Shown: piece after piece, positions 1-6,909 of the stretch
Position numbering within the stretch: position 1 is the stretch's first letter
Layout: every line of letters starts with the position of its first letter
DNA from: Clostridiales bacterium
Lineage (GTDB): Bacteria > Bacillota > Clostridia > Peptostreptococcales > BM714
Direction of reading: 5' to 3'
Assembly (NCBI GenBank): GCA_002869095.1
Contig: PKTO01000244.1
Span: forward strand, 1-15,161
Length of the DNA: 15,161 nt
Notes under the pieces: model-generated
Told to the model about the DNA's origin: nothing
Seen by the model: the letters and a program-made list of their open reading frames with translations, nothing else
Databases searched by the model: none
Position numbers and translations under genes: made by a program

Positions 1-943
1 CAAGGTCGTCGTATTTCTCATCGGGGTTTCCGCCTTCCAAGTACAGAGTCGCCCCGTGTTCGCCGAATTTTAGATCCGATATGGTTCCGGAGTAAGCGAA
101 GCGGTCAACTTTGACCTGGTAGATTTCACTTGAAATTTTAAGCAGAGAGAAGGGCCTGGTCAAAACCTGAATTGCCGTTTCATTCGGAGGGTTCAAGTCG
201 TATTCAATCCGGAGGATTCCACCTTCGACCTCCAGGTTGCTGAAGTCGAAGGTGTATCCGCCTGTGTTTTTTTCCTCTTCCACTATGAGAACGTAAGAAA
301 AGCCGTCCATTCTTTTGATATGCCTTCCAACCGTTTCTCTGTTTTCACTAATCCAATCCTCGATTCCAGCTACAGGGTTTTCGACTATTTCAACGTCGCA
401 ATTATTCAGGAACAAGTCGCCGTTCCGGGCTGTGATGAAAATGCCAAGCAGTTTTTCCATTCCGGATTCGGAAAGAAAGGTTTTTCCGCCAATCACCAGC
501 GGACCGGAATTGAAATCCTTCAAATCGCCGCCCGTCTCGAAATTTTTGCTGTCGATGTTCATCTTTGCTGTGAAGTCTTCCTTGAATATGTCAACGCTGC
601 GGTCGCTTTCGTTCCATTTTACCGTGAAGCCTATGTTTTCGGCAATTTCCCTGAGGGGGAAATACATCGACCCGTTTTTGTATATTGGGGAGTTTTCGAG
701 CTTCCCCGACTTGCCTTCGCTGTTCCAACTGTATTCCGGCTTGTCAGAAATCAGAACCGGCAGATGGGCATCCTCGCCATAAAGGGCGGGAATCGCGATT
801 CCTTCATAAAGCATCCGGGACCGAAAGCTTTCATCGCCCGAGGCCTTATCGGGAAGTTCCTCCGCTTCTATTCCTGCGAAAGCGGCTCCTGTATTCAAAA
901 GCAACATTGCCGACAAAACAATTAAAAATGCTGTTCTTTTCAT
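1..943 (-). CDS. Secreted stalk-domain / PrcB-type protein (partial, C-terminus beyond the left edge)
   Basis: The minus-strand frame is open from an ATG at 943 to the window edge (314 residues visible, no stop). The start has an AAGGAG site 8 bases upstream. Residues 1-23 form a signal peptide: a KR pair, a hydrophobic core and AFA before a likely cleavage site. Residues about 85-185 resemble the copper-amine-oxidase-N-like stalk domain (PF07833), with MYFPLREIAENIGF at 93-106 followed by VKWNESDRSVDIF. Residues about 205-272 resemble the PrcB C-terminal domain (PF14343), with its TGGY signature at 227-230 and a strand ending TRPFSLLKIS. The visible end (about 285-314, GTISDLKF... then YDDL) resembles the beginning of a small DUF3221/YobA-like beta domain. 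It is probably extracellular or wall-associated. No enzymatic residues are seen and the substrate is unknown. Domain names are recognised by eye. Confidence 0.85.
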   Translation of the reverse strand, partial: MKRTAFLIVLSAMLLLNTGAAFAGIEAEELPDKASGDESFRSRMLYEGIAIPALYGEDAHLPVLISDKPEYSWNSEGKSGKLENSPIYKNGSMYFPLREIAENIGFTVKWNESDRSVDIFKEDFTAKMNIDSKNFETGGDLKDFNSGPLVIGGKTFLSESGMEKLLGIFITARNGDLFLNNCDVEIVENPVAGIEDWISENRETVGRHIKRMDGFSYVLIVEEEKNTGGYTFDFSNLEVEGGILRIEYDLNPPNETAIQVLTRPFSLLKISSEIYQVKVDRFAYSGTISDLKFGEHGATLYLEGGNPDEKYDDL

Positions 944-1018
944 TTTTGTTTCTCCTTTTCTTTTCGCTTGTTTTTGCACTCGTCCTTTTGACGCAAAGAG
1001 CCGGGTGAAAGTTCCATC

Positions 1019-1081
1019 GGATGCATTTGATCATGGTCAAGCCGTAAACCCAACGGCTGTTTCCGGTAATAAGGATGCATT
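1019..1081. repeat. Nine-base direct repeat flanking a short inverted repeat in the divergent intergenic region
   Basis: GGATGCATT occurs at 1019-1027 and again at 1073-1081, 54 bases apart; its core ATGCAT is palindromic. Between the copies, AGCCGT (1040-1045) and ACGGCT (1053-1058) form a six-base-pair inverted repeat with a seven-base loop. The arrangement lies between the divergent starts at 943 and 1177 and could be an operator or a small mRNA hairpin, but it could also be chance. Confidence 0.3.
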
Positions 1082-1107
1082 GTTGTCCGTCTAAATGGGT
1101 ATACAAT
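1080..1107 (+). promoter_or_regulatory. Candidate sigma-A-type promoter for the metallo-hydrolase gene
   Basis: TTGTTG (1080-1085), a 16-base spacer and TACAAT (1102-1107) make a plausible -35/-10 pair about 70 bases upstream of the ATG at 1177. The -35 overlaps the right copy of the GGATGCATT repeat. The region is AT-rich, so chance matches are likely. No convincing promoter was found for the minus-strand gene at 943. Confidence 0.35.
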
Positions 1108-1176
1108 TAGAATATACAAAAAAATCGATGTCATATAAAAGATTCAAAATGATAAATTCAAAAGGAGGTGAATCGC

Positions 1177-1950
1177 ATGATTGGATTTTGGCTTGCTGTT
1201 TTGACGGCTGTTGCAATGTATTTGATTGTCAGGATAAAAAAGAGCAATTTCATCGAAACAGGCAATTTAGAAAAGGAAAGATTCAAAGTGTGGGACGACG
1301 GCGAGATCATTGTCCATTCGAGCGGACCGGTATATTCCAGATACTTCAAAGGGGCCTTTCTTCCTGCCAGCTTTTCGGTGGAATACAAGGGCAAGGTGGT
1401 CTACATAGACCCTTTCGGGCTTGGGGAAGCCGTTCCCGCATCGTTCATTCTTATAACCCATTGCCATCCGGACCATTATTCCAAGAAAGACATAGAAAGA
1501 ATATATGACGAAGGGACAATAATGGTATGCCCCAAGAATGTTTCGAAAAGGTTGGCGGGTTTTCATGTCATGTCTGTCCGGCCTGGGGAAACCGTAAAGA
1601 TTGGAGACGTGGAAATTGAAGCGGTAGAGGCATACACCAAAGGATTTCCGACCCATCCGAAGAAGGACCAAAACGTAGGATACTTGCTTAAAATTGGAGA
1701 CTTCACACTTTACCACTCGGGAGACACCGATTATGTCGATGAAATAAAGGGAATCAAAAATGTTACCTTGGCTCTTGTGCCAATCGCCGGAGGAAACAGG
1801 ACGATGAGCACGCGCGATGCTGTAGATATGGTAAATCAAATGAAACCAAAGGCTGTCATGCCCATGCACTATATACTGGGCAAAGGCGAGGAAAAGGAAT
1901 TTGCCGAGGGAATCGACAGCGGAATAAAAGTGGTTTTATACGAGGATTAA
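1177..1950 (+). CDS. Membrane-anchored metallo-beta-lactamase-fold hydrolase (UlaG-like)
   Basis: The protein has 257 residues. The ATG at 1177 is chosen because a near-perfect AAAGGAGGTG (1161-1170) lies 6 bases upstream; an in-frame GTG at 1168 is part of that site and unlikely to be used. Residues about 2-19 form one hydrophobic N-terminal segment followed by Arg/Lys, suggesting a membrane anchor with the domain on either side. The metal ligands of the superfamily are present: HCHPDH at 95-100, a His at 160 in FPTHPK, Asp183 in HSGDTD, and His231 in PMHY. The pattern and the domain length match the UlaG-like group of Zn-dependent hydrolases (PF12706/PF13483), whose members have varied substrates (lactones, phosphodiesters); the substrate here cannot be assigned. 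It lies 75 bp upstream of a methyltransferase on the same strand. Confidence 0.9.
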   Translation: MIGFWLAVLTAVAMYLIVRIKKSNFIETGNLEKERFKVWDDGEIIVHSSGPVYSRYFKGAFLPASFSVEYKGKVVYIDPFGLGEAVPASFILITHCHPDHYSKKDIERIYDEGTIMVCPKNVSKRLAGFHVMSVRPGETVKIGDVEIEAVEAYTKGFPTHPKKDQNVGYLLKIGDFTLYHSGDTDYVDEIKGIKNVTLALVPIAGGNRTMSTRDAVDMVNQMKPKAVMPMHYILGKGEEKEFAEGIDSGIKVVLYED

Positions 1951-2025
1951 AAAAGCCTGCTTTGCCGGATGAAGCTGCCGAATGGCATTGGATTCTAGAT
2001 GAAAAAGCGGTTTTGGAGGGACGAA

Positions 2026-2769
2026 ATGGAAAACTATCTCTACAAGGTGTTTGAGGGCATGGACAGGCTTTCTCCGGGAAGCGATGAGACAAGCATGAAA
2101 GCCATGGCTTTGTTCAAGAGTGAAGAAGAACCTGTTGAAATACTGGATGTAGGATGCGGAAAAGGGGCGGACACCTTCCTTTTGGCGAGGAGGTTTCCAA
2201 GAGCCAGGATAAGGGCAATCGACATCAACCCCGAATATGCGGACAATATATGCCATAGAGCCGAAAAGTACGGGCTTTCTGAAAGGGTGGCGGGAGTTTG
2301 CATGTCGATGGCGGAAATGAACTTCGAAGAAGAGTCGTTCGATCTTATTTGGGCTCAGGGTTCGATATACGCCATGGGTTTCAAGGAGGGGCTGAGCCAA
2401 TGGAAAAAATATATCAAGAGCGGAGGATATATCATTTGCAGCGAGGTTGTATGGCTTGCAGATGAGCCGTCACGCGAAAGTGTTGATTTCTGGAAGAGGG
2501 AATATGACCAGATTGATACAATCGTGAACAAGATAAAGCAGATTGAGGAGGCGGGATACATTTACCAAAACTCCTTTGTGGTGAAAAGGTCCGATTGGGA
2601 CGAGAATTTCTACAATCCGCTGATGGATAAAATAAAGAGCTTCAAGGCGGAGAATGCCGGAAATCAGGCCGCGATGGAAGCCGTTGAGATGATGGAGAAA
2701 GAAGCGGTTTTTTATGACGCACACGCAGGAGAGTACGGATACGCGTTTTTTTCCATGGTTAAGCCTTGA
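2026..2769 (+). CDS. Class I SAM-dependent methyltransferase
   Basis: The protein has 247 residues. The ATG at 2026 has GGAGGG (2015-2020) 5 bases upstream; an in-frame ATG at 1999 has no ribosome site and would put this site inside the gene, so the shorter form is preferred. Motif I is ILDVGCGKGAD (39-49), the acidic residue closing strand 2 is in AIDIN (65-69), and motif IV-like FDLIWAQG (105-112) follows MAEMNF. This is a Rossmann-fold methyltransferase of the UbiE/Methyltransf_11/25 type. The C-terminal 100 residues, rich in charged helices, are not diagnostic and the substrate (small molecule, lipid or other) is not inferable. It may be co-transcribed with the upstream hydrolase (75 bp gap, no terminator seen). 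It ends 34 bp before the convergent LysE-family gene. Confidence 0.9.
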   Translation: MENYLYKVFEGMDRLSPGSDETSMKAMALFKSEEEPVEILDVGCGKGADTFLLARRFPRARIRAIDINPEYADNICHRAEKYGLSERVAGVCMSMAEMNFEEESFDLIWAQGSIYAMGFKEGLSQWKKYIKSGGYIICSEVVWLADEPSRESVDFWKREYDQIDTIVNKIKQIEEAGYIYQNSFVVKRSDWDENFYNPLMDKIKSFKAENAGNQAAMEAVEMMEKEAVFYDAHAGEYGYAFFSMVKP

Positions 2770-2785
2770 CAAAAATGGGATTAAA

Positions 2786-2877
2786 GGAGGTTTTTGATGC
2801 TTTCTAATTCATCAATTGCGAAATGCCGGATATGGAATATGCGCTGTAAAGAAGAAGCAGGCCCATTGCAATGTTGA
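2786..2877 (+). other. Orphan strong ribosome binding site and ATG with a 26-codon frame
   Basis: AAAGGAGG followed by TTTTTG and an ATG at 2797 is as good an initiation site as any in the window, but the frame ends at a TGA (2875-2877) after 26 codons and runs antisense into the end of the LysE-family gene. The peptide has no hydrophobic segment or recognisable motif. It may be a leftover start of a plus-strand gene lost when the exporter gene was placed here, a short real peptide, or chance. Confidence 0.3.
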
Positions 2878-3430
2878 AAGGCTTCTGATGTTTTTCTATG
2901 AAGCGGTTGAACAGAGAGCCGAACAGCGCCCAGCTGCATACAGAGGAGAACCCTACAAGTGCAAGAAAAAGTGAAAAGAGGAAGAGCACGACTCCTGATT
3001 TGTAGTATGGAATTATGAAGTTGGCTATGACCGTTATGCAGTACAGAACCCCCTTTGGGTTTACAAATTGCATGGCAAGGCCGGTGTGAAAAGAGTTGAC
3101 TCCTTTTGCATCCTTGCCCCTGTTGTCGCCGGCATCATTTTTTTTTGGGCTTTTACCGCTTTTCATTATCTTTACAGCCAAGTAAGTCATGTATGCGGCT
3201 CCCACTATGCTCATGAAAACCTTAATTTTAGGCATTATGCTGAAAAGAACGAGATTGAAATAGCTGCTCAGGAGCAGAAGCGTAAAAAAGCCCGTAAATA
3301 TTCCCAACAAGAAACGAAGGGTTTTCCTGAACCCGTCGCGGCTGGCATTTACCATCGACAAAATGTTGTTTGGCCCCGGGGTGAAGGACACTACTATCAC
3401 ATAAGACAAAAAAGCTCCGGTCTGGAACAT
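2804..3430 (-). CDS. LysE/RhtB-family exporter
   Basis: The protein has 208 residues. The ATG at 3430 has GGAGG 7 bases upstream; a longer frame to 3586 would extend across the intergenic region and the likely promoter and is rejected. The N-terminal FTPGPNNILSM (16-27) is the signature of the LysE/RhtB amino-acid exporter superfamily (PF01810), and the length matches (about 205). About six hydrophobic segments are visible, with a hydrophilic loop rich in Lys/Asp/Gly at about 92-112 between the third and fourth, as expected for the family. Such proteins use the proton gradient to export amino acids or related small molecules. The substrate is not predictable, and no LysG-type regulator is adjacent. 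It is convergent with the methyltransferase and divergent from the helicase. Confidence 0.92.
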   Translation of the reverse strand: MFQTGAFLSYVIVVSFTPGPNNILSMVNASRDGFRKTLRFLLGIFTGFFTLLLLSSYFNLVLFSIMPKIKVFMSIVGAAYMTYLAVKIMKSGKSPKKNDAGDNRGKDAKGVNSFHTGLAMQFVNPKGVLYCITVIANFIIPYYKSGVVLFLFSLFLALVGFSSVCSWALFGSLFNRFIEKHQKPFNIAMGLLLLYSAYSISGISQLMN

Positions 3431-3454
3431 GGAAAAACCTCCACAAAGAATGTA

Positions 3455-3463
3455 TGTTATAAT
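3455..3463 (+). promoter_or_regulatory. Candidate extended -10 promoter for the DEAD-box helicase gene
   Basis: TGTTATAAT (3455-3463) is a consensus -10 with the TGN extension. No good -35 lies 17 bases upstream (AAACCT), which is tolerated by extended -10 promoters. It would give a leader of about 70 bases before the TTG at 3540. Confidence 0.45.
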
Positions 3464-3497
3464 GAACAAAATAAACACGATAAAGCACTCGCAATTA

Positions 3498-3526
3498 ATT
3501 ATATACCTGCCCATTGCAAGGCACAA
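3498..3526 (-). promoter_or_regulatory. Promoter for the LysE-family gene
   Basis: Reading the minus strand, TTGTGC (3526-3521), exactly 17 bases, then TATAAT (3503-3498) form a good sigma-A promoter about 68 bases upstream of the ATG at 3430. The predicted transcript start (about 3490) lies upstream of the opposing helicase promoter, so the two 5' leaders would overlap. Confidence 0.55.
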
Positions 3527-3539
3527 GGAGGATCTGTAT

Positions 3540-4790
3540 TTGGACAAATTCACGGAACTGGGCATAAGCGGAGAATTGGCTTCCAAACTGGAAAGGCAGG
3601 GGATTCTTTCGCCTACTCCGGTACAGAAGATGGCGATTCCAAAAATACTCGCGGGAAAAGACCTTATGGCGGAAGCTCAGACCGGCACAGGAAAGACATT
3701 GGCGTTTCTTCTTCCCATGTTTGATTCCTTCGAAAGCAAACATGGGCACGTGCAGGGACTTGTCCTGACTCCGACTCGGGAATTGGCGATGCAGATTGCA
3801 TCCGAAGCGAAAATTCTGGCGGAGGGTGGAGACAAAAGCATAATGTCAATTTTTGGGGGCAGGGACATAGGAAAGCAGCTCAGAAAGCTTTCGGGGAAAG
3901 TCGATCTTGTCGTAGCTACGCCCGGAAGGCTCATTGACCATATGAGGCGGGGCAGCATAGATCTCGCTCATCTGAAATTCCTGGTGTTGGACGAGGCCGA
4001 CCAGATGATCTACATAGGATTCAGGGACGAAATAGAAATGATCCTAAAGGCGACAAACAAGGACAAGCAGCTGCTTTGCTTTTCTGCAACACTCGATTCC
4101 AAAGTCAGGAAGCTTGCATACAGGCACATGAATTCGCCGTTGGAGCTTTTCGTCGAGAAAGAAAGTGTCACCCTTGAAGGCATAAGGCAAAAGGTTGTGC
4201 ATTCATCAGACAGGTGGAAACAGGAAGCCTTGTTTGGGGAGCTCGACAAGACGAAACCATTCATGGCCATAATATTCTGCAGGACAAAGCGCCGCGCCGA
4301 CAAGCTTGAGGAGGAGATGGCAATTCGCGGTTACGACTGCAGAAAGCTGCACGGAGGCATTGCTCAAAATGCAAGAGCCAGGGTGATGAAGGAATTCAGG
4401 AATTTGAAATTCCAGTACCTCATAGCTACGGATCTTGCAGCCAGAGGGCTCGACATAAGGGGAATAACCCACATATACAATTTCGACATCCCTGAGAGTC
4501 CCGAAACCTACATCCATAGAATCGGACGTACAGGCCGCATGGGTCAAGACGGAGCGGCCGTGACTTTTGCAAGTCCCAGGGACGAGGATAGGCTTAAGGA
4601 TATTGAAAAGGCCATAGAGATGAAGATTCCAAGGGAAGAACATGTCCACGGCCCGAATGAGACAAGCTCGGGAAGAGGACTGGAAAAGGAAACAAAAGTA
4701 TCCGGAAAGGGCATCGGAAGAAGCAGGAGACAGGACAGGCAAAACAAGGCCGGCAGAGAAAAGGGCAGGGGCGGCAGAAAAAAGAGATAG
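3540..4790 (+). CDS. DEAD-box ATP-dependent RNA helicase
   Basis: The protein has 416 residues from the TTG at 3540, which has AAGGAGG (3525-3531) 8 bases upstream; upstream in-frame ATGs near 3429 would overlap the divergent exporter gene and lack such a site. From this start the protein begins with the family's Q motif (FTELGIS...PTPVQ, 4-29). Motifs in order: I AQTGTGKT (46-53), Ia PTRELA (78-83), Ib TPGR (127-130), II DEAD (151-154), III SAT (182-184), IV IIFCRT (244-249), V ATDLAARGLDI (296-306), VI HRIGRTGR (326-333). All catalytic motifs are intact. A basic Gly/Lys/Arg-rich tail of about 45 residues follows the core, as in the cold-shock and ribosome-assembly helicases (CshA/CshB/RhlE type); there is no DbpA-type RNA-binding domain. 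The exact orthologue is not assignable. The polysaccharide genes begin 57 bp downstream. Confidence 0.96.
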   Translation: MDKFTELGISGELASKLERQGILSPTPVQKMAIPKILAGKDLMAEAQTGTGKTLAFLLPMFDSFESKHGHVQGLVLTPTRELAMQIASEAKILAEGGDKSIMSIFGGRDIGKQLRKLSGKVDLVVATPGRLIDHMRRGSIDLAHLKFLVLDEADQMIYIGFRDEIEMILKATNKDKQLLCFSATLDSKVRKLAYRHMNSPLELFVEKESVTLEGIRQKVVHSSDRWKQEALFGELDKTKPFMAIIFCRTKRRADKLEEEMAIRGYDCRKLHGGIAQNARARVMKEFRNLKFQYLIATDLAARGLDIRGITHIYNFDIPESPETYIHRIGRTGRMGQDGAAVTFASPRDEDRLKDIEKAIEMKIPREEHVHGPNETSSGRGLEKETKVSGKGIGRSRRQDRQNKAGREKGRGGRKKR

Positions 4791-4847
4791 GGCTTTAAGA
4801 CACATTCAAAGGGAACGGATTCGAATGCCGGATCGGGTGGGGAAGAA

Positions 4848-6383
4848 ATGGAAAAAAACAAAACAGTAAATACGGTTTTGATGGTTGTTTATCTGACGGT
4901 GTTTTCAAAATTGTTCGGGCTTGCAAGAGACATTCTTATAGGATACCGCTACGGGACTTCCGTTGAAAGCGATGCATATTTCGCCGCATACAGAATGACA
5001 ATAACCATCTTCCTTTCGATTGGAAGCGCAATAACCGCTACGGCAATACCCTTCGTTGTAAAGTACATGAAGGAAGGGAACAAGGAAAGACTTTTCGGCT
5101 TTACAGGAAATCTCATGACGGTTCTGCTTGCGGCAGGGACTCTGATTTCAGCGGCAGGCATGTTTTTTGCCCCATGGTACACGAAAATGATTGCTATAGG
5201 CTTCGAAGGGGACAAACTGGCACTGACCGTTTCAACAGTAAGGATATTTTTTCCTGTAATGGTGCTCGTTCCTCTGGTTTATTCTCTGATTTCATTTCTG
5301 CAGTCAAAGGGAAAATTCGCTGTAACTTCCATAGTCAGCATTCCCTACAATCTGGTGCTTGTTTCCTATCTGATATTTTTCAATTCATATTTTGGCGTTT
5401 CGGGTCTTGCCTATGCAACGCTCATGGGATGGGCGGGACAACTTTTGATTCTGTATGTGTTTTCAAAAAAAGAGTCGTTCAGCTACAAGCCCGCATTGAG
5501 CTTTGGAAGCGAGATGAGGTCTGTTTTCGCATTGATGGTCCCAATACTCTTTTCATCGGCAGTCTACAACATCAACGTTCTGGTCGATTCGAGCATAGCG
5601 TCTACACTGGCCGACGGCCAGCTGGCTTCGCTTAATTTTGCAAACATAGCATATACTGCGGTTTCCACAACGATGATTTTCGCGATAAGCACGGTTCTGT
5701 TTCCTCAATTTTCGACACTTGCCGCCGAAAACAACATTCCCGAATTGAAAAAAAGAATATCAAAGGCCGTGCAGGTCATGATATTCATATTCATGCCCAT
5801 AATATTTGGAATACTCGCAATCAACAAGGAACTCGTGCAGGTTCTCTATCAGAGGGGCACATTCGATATGGCCAGCGTAAATTTCACTTCGGGCGCCTTG
5901 TGTTTTTACGCCGCCGGAATGGTGGGCTTCTCGATTCAGGAGTTGGCCAACAAGGTATTCTATGCGCTCAAGGACACCAAAACGCCTTTTTACACCAGCT
6001 TGGCCAGCGTTGCCTTGAACATAGTCCTCGACTTGGCACTTGTAGGGATAATGGGCATAAAAGGGCTTGCGCTTGCAACGTCCATAGCGGTGACGCTCAA
6101 TGGGCTGCTGATGCTGCACTTGATACAAAAGCGCCTCGGGAAGCTTGAAAAGAAGGAGATTCTCATGCAGCTTTTCAAGGTTGCGATTGTCGGCGCAGTC
6201 ATGATGGTTGGCGTAACGGTCTTCAACCAGGCTCCAATAGCACTGTATTTGAGACTTATCATGAGCATATTATTGGGAATTGTATTATACTATATAATGA
6301 GTGAGTACATGGGTTTGCCGGAAACAGGATATATAAAGTCGGAAATAAAATACTTGAGACAAAAGAGGAAGGGGAATTCATAA
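4848..6383 (+). CDS. murJ: MurJ/MviN-type lipid-linked oligosaccharide flippase
   Basis: The protein has 511 residues, the usual length of MurJ, and is almost entirely hydrophobic with about 14 predicted membrane segments. The N-terminus (VFSKLFGLARDILIGYRYGTS) matches the MurJ family's conserved first helix and loop containing S-x-x-x-G-x-x-R-(D/E), and GTFD / SFYALKDTKTP-like stretches (here VFYALKDTKTPF near 382) are typical of MviN (PF03023). MurJ flips lipid II to the outer leaflet. In clostridial envelope loci, MurJ-like paralogues replace Wzx-type flippases, so here it could flip the repeat unit of the wall polysaccharide rather than lipid II. The start is preceded by GGGGAAG, a moderate site. 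The acetyltransferase start lies one base after the stop. Confidence 0.88.
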   Translation: MEKNKTVNTVLMVVYLTVFSKLFGLARDILIGYRYGTSVESDAYFAAYRMTITIFLSIGSAITATAIPFVVKYMKEGNKERLFGFTGNLMTVLLAAGTLISAAGMFFAPWYTKMIAIGFEGDKLALTVSTVRIFFPVMVLVPLVYSLISFLQSKGKFAVTSIVSIPYNLVLVSYLIFFNSYFGVSGLAYATLMGWAGQLLILYVFSKKESFSYKPALSFGSEMRSVFALMVPILFSSAVYNINVLVDSSIASTLADGQLASLNFANIAYTAVSTTMIFAISTVLFPQFSTLAAENNIPELKKRISKAVQVMIFIFMPIIFGILAINKELVQVLYQRGTFDMASVNFTSGALCFYAAGMVGFSIQELANKVFYALKDTKTPFYTSLASVALNIVLDLALVGIMGIKGLALATSIAVTLNGLLMLHLIQKRLGKLEKKEILMQLFKVAIVGAVMMVGVTVFNQAPIALYLRLIMSILLGIVLYYIMSEYMGLPETGYIKSEIKYLRQKRKGNS

Positions 6384-6384
6384 T

Positions 6385-6909
6385 ATGAAAAGACTATACC
6401 TTGGACTCTATTATTCAATAGCATTCAATATGCCGCGTTCCGAGAGGCCTTTTAGTTTTGGGGCGAAAAAACTGAGGGGCTTTTTGGCGTCGAAACTTTT
6501 TGTGAAAGCGGGAAAGAACATAAACATCGAGAAGGGCGCATATTTTGGGAGCGGGAAGGGAATATCAATTGGAGACTTTTCCGGCATTGGAGTGGATGCA
6601 AAACTTTCAGGCAAAGTCACGATTGGAAGCCATGTGATGATGGGTCCTGAAGTCATGATATATACGTCAAACCACAATTACGGAAGGGACGATATTCCCA
6701 TGATCGAGCAGGGCGATTCGGAAATGGAGCCGGTCGTTGTTGGAGACGATGTCTGGATTGGCGCAAGAGCCATAATTCTGCCGGGTGTGGAGCTGGGAAA
6801 AGGATGCATAATAGCGGCCGGCAGCGTGGTGACAAAGGATGTCCCCCCGTATTCAATAGCGGGAGGCAATCCGGCCAGAGTCATAAAGAAGAGGTTTGAA
6901 GATGAATGA
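6385..6909 (+). CDS. Left-handed beta-helix (hexapeptide) O-acetyltransferase
   Basis: The protein has 174 residues. An AGGAAGGGG-type site precedes the ATG. From about residue 45 to 165 it shows hexapeptide-repeat periodicity ([LIV]-G-x4) with coils such as ISIGDFSGIGVDAKL, VTIGSHVMMGPEV, VVVGDDVWIGARAIILPGVELGKGCIIAAGSVV. The catalytic His of the family is His97 in TSNHNY, and the terminal AGGNPARVIKKR is the classic acetyl-CoA-binding end of the WcaF/Maa/VatD-type enzymes. It likely acetylates a sugar of the polysaccharide repeat on the cytoplasmic side, or a lipid-linked intermediate. The last 8 bases overlap the next glycosyltransferase, indicating translational coupling. Confidence 0.93.
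   Translation: MKRLYLGLYYSIAFNMPRSERPFSFGAKKLRGFLASKLFVKAGKNINIEKGAYFGSGKGISIGDFSGIGVDAKLSGKVTIGSHVMMGPEVMIYTSNHNYGRDDIPMIEQGDSEMEPVVVGDDVWIGARAIILPGVELGKGCIIAAGSVVTKDVPPYSIAGGNPARVIKKRFEDE

Noticed and set aside
320..925. A 201-codon plus-strand open frame antisense to the stalk/PrcB gene.
   Set aside because: The minus strand has a better gene with signal peptide, ribosome site and domain matches; the plus frame has no ribosome site and no recognisable motif.
1267..1869. A 200-codon minus-strand frame opposite the metallo-hydrolase.
   Set aside because: It mirrors the codon pattern of the true gene and lacks a ribosome site and motifs.
4812..4830. A T-arm-like stretch (GGATTCGAATGCC) suggestive of a tRNA.
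   Set aside because: There is no acceptor, D-arm or anticodon arm around it, and the gap between genes is only 57 bp.
4791..4847. Possible readthrough fusion of helicase and flippase (same frame, no stop in between).
   Set aside because: The 19 intervening codons encode a low-complexity linker with no domain character, the helicase ends in a typical basic tail, and the flippase has its own start.
4642..4869. A 75-codon basic plus-strand frame overlapping the helicase tail and the flippase start.
   Set aside because: It is an out-of-frame reading of the Lys/Arg-rich helicase tail; its composition is explained by the purine-rich sequence.
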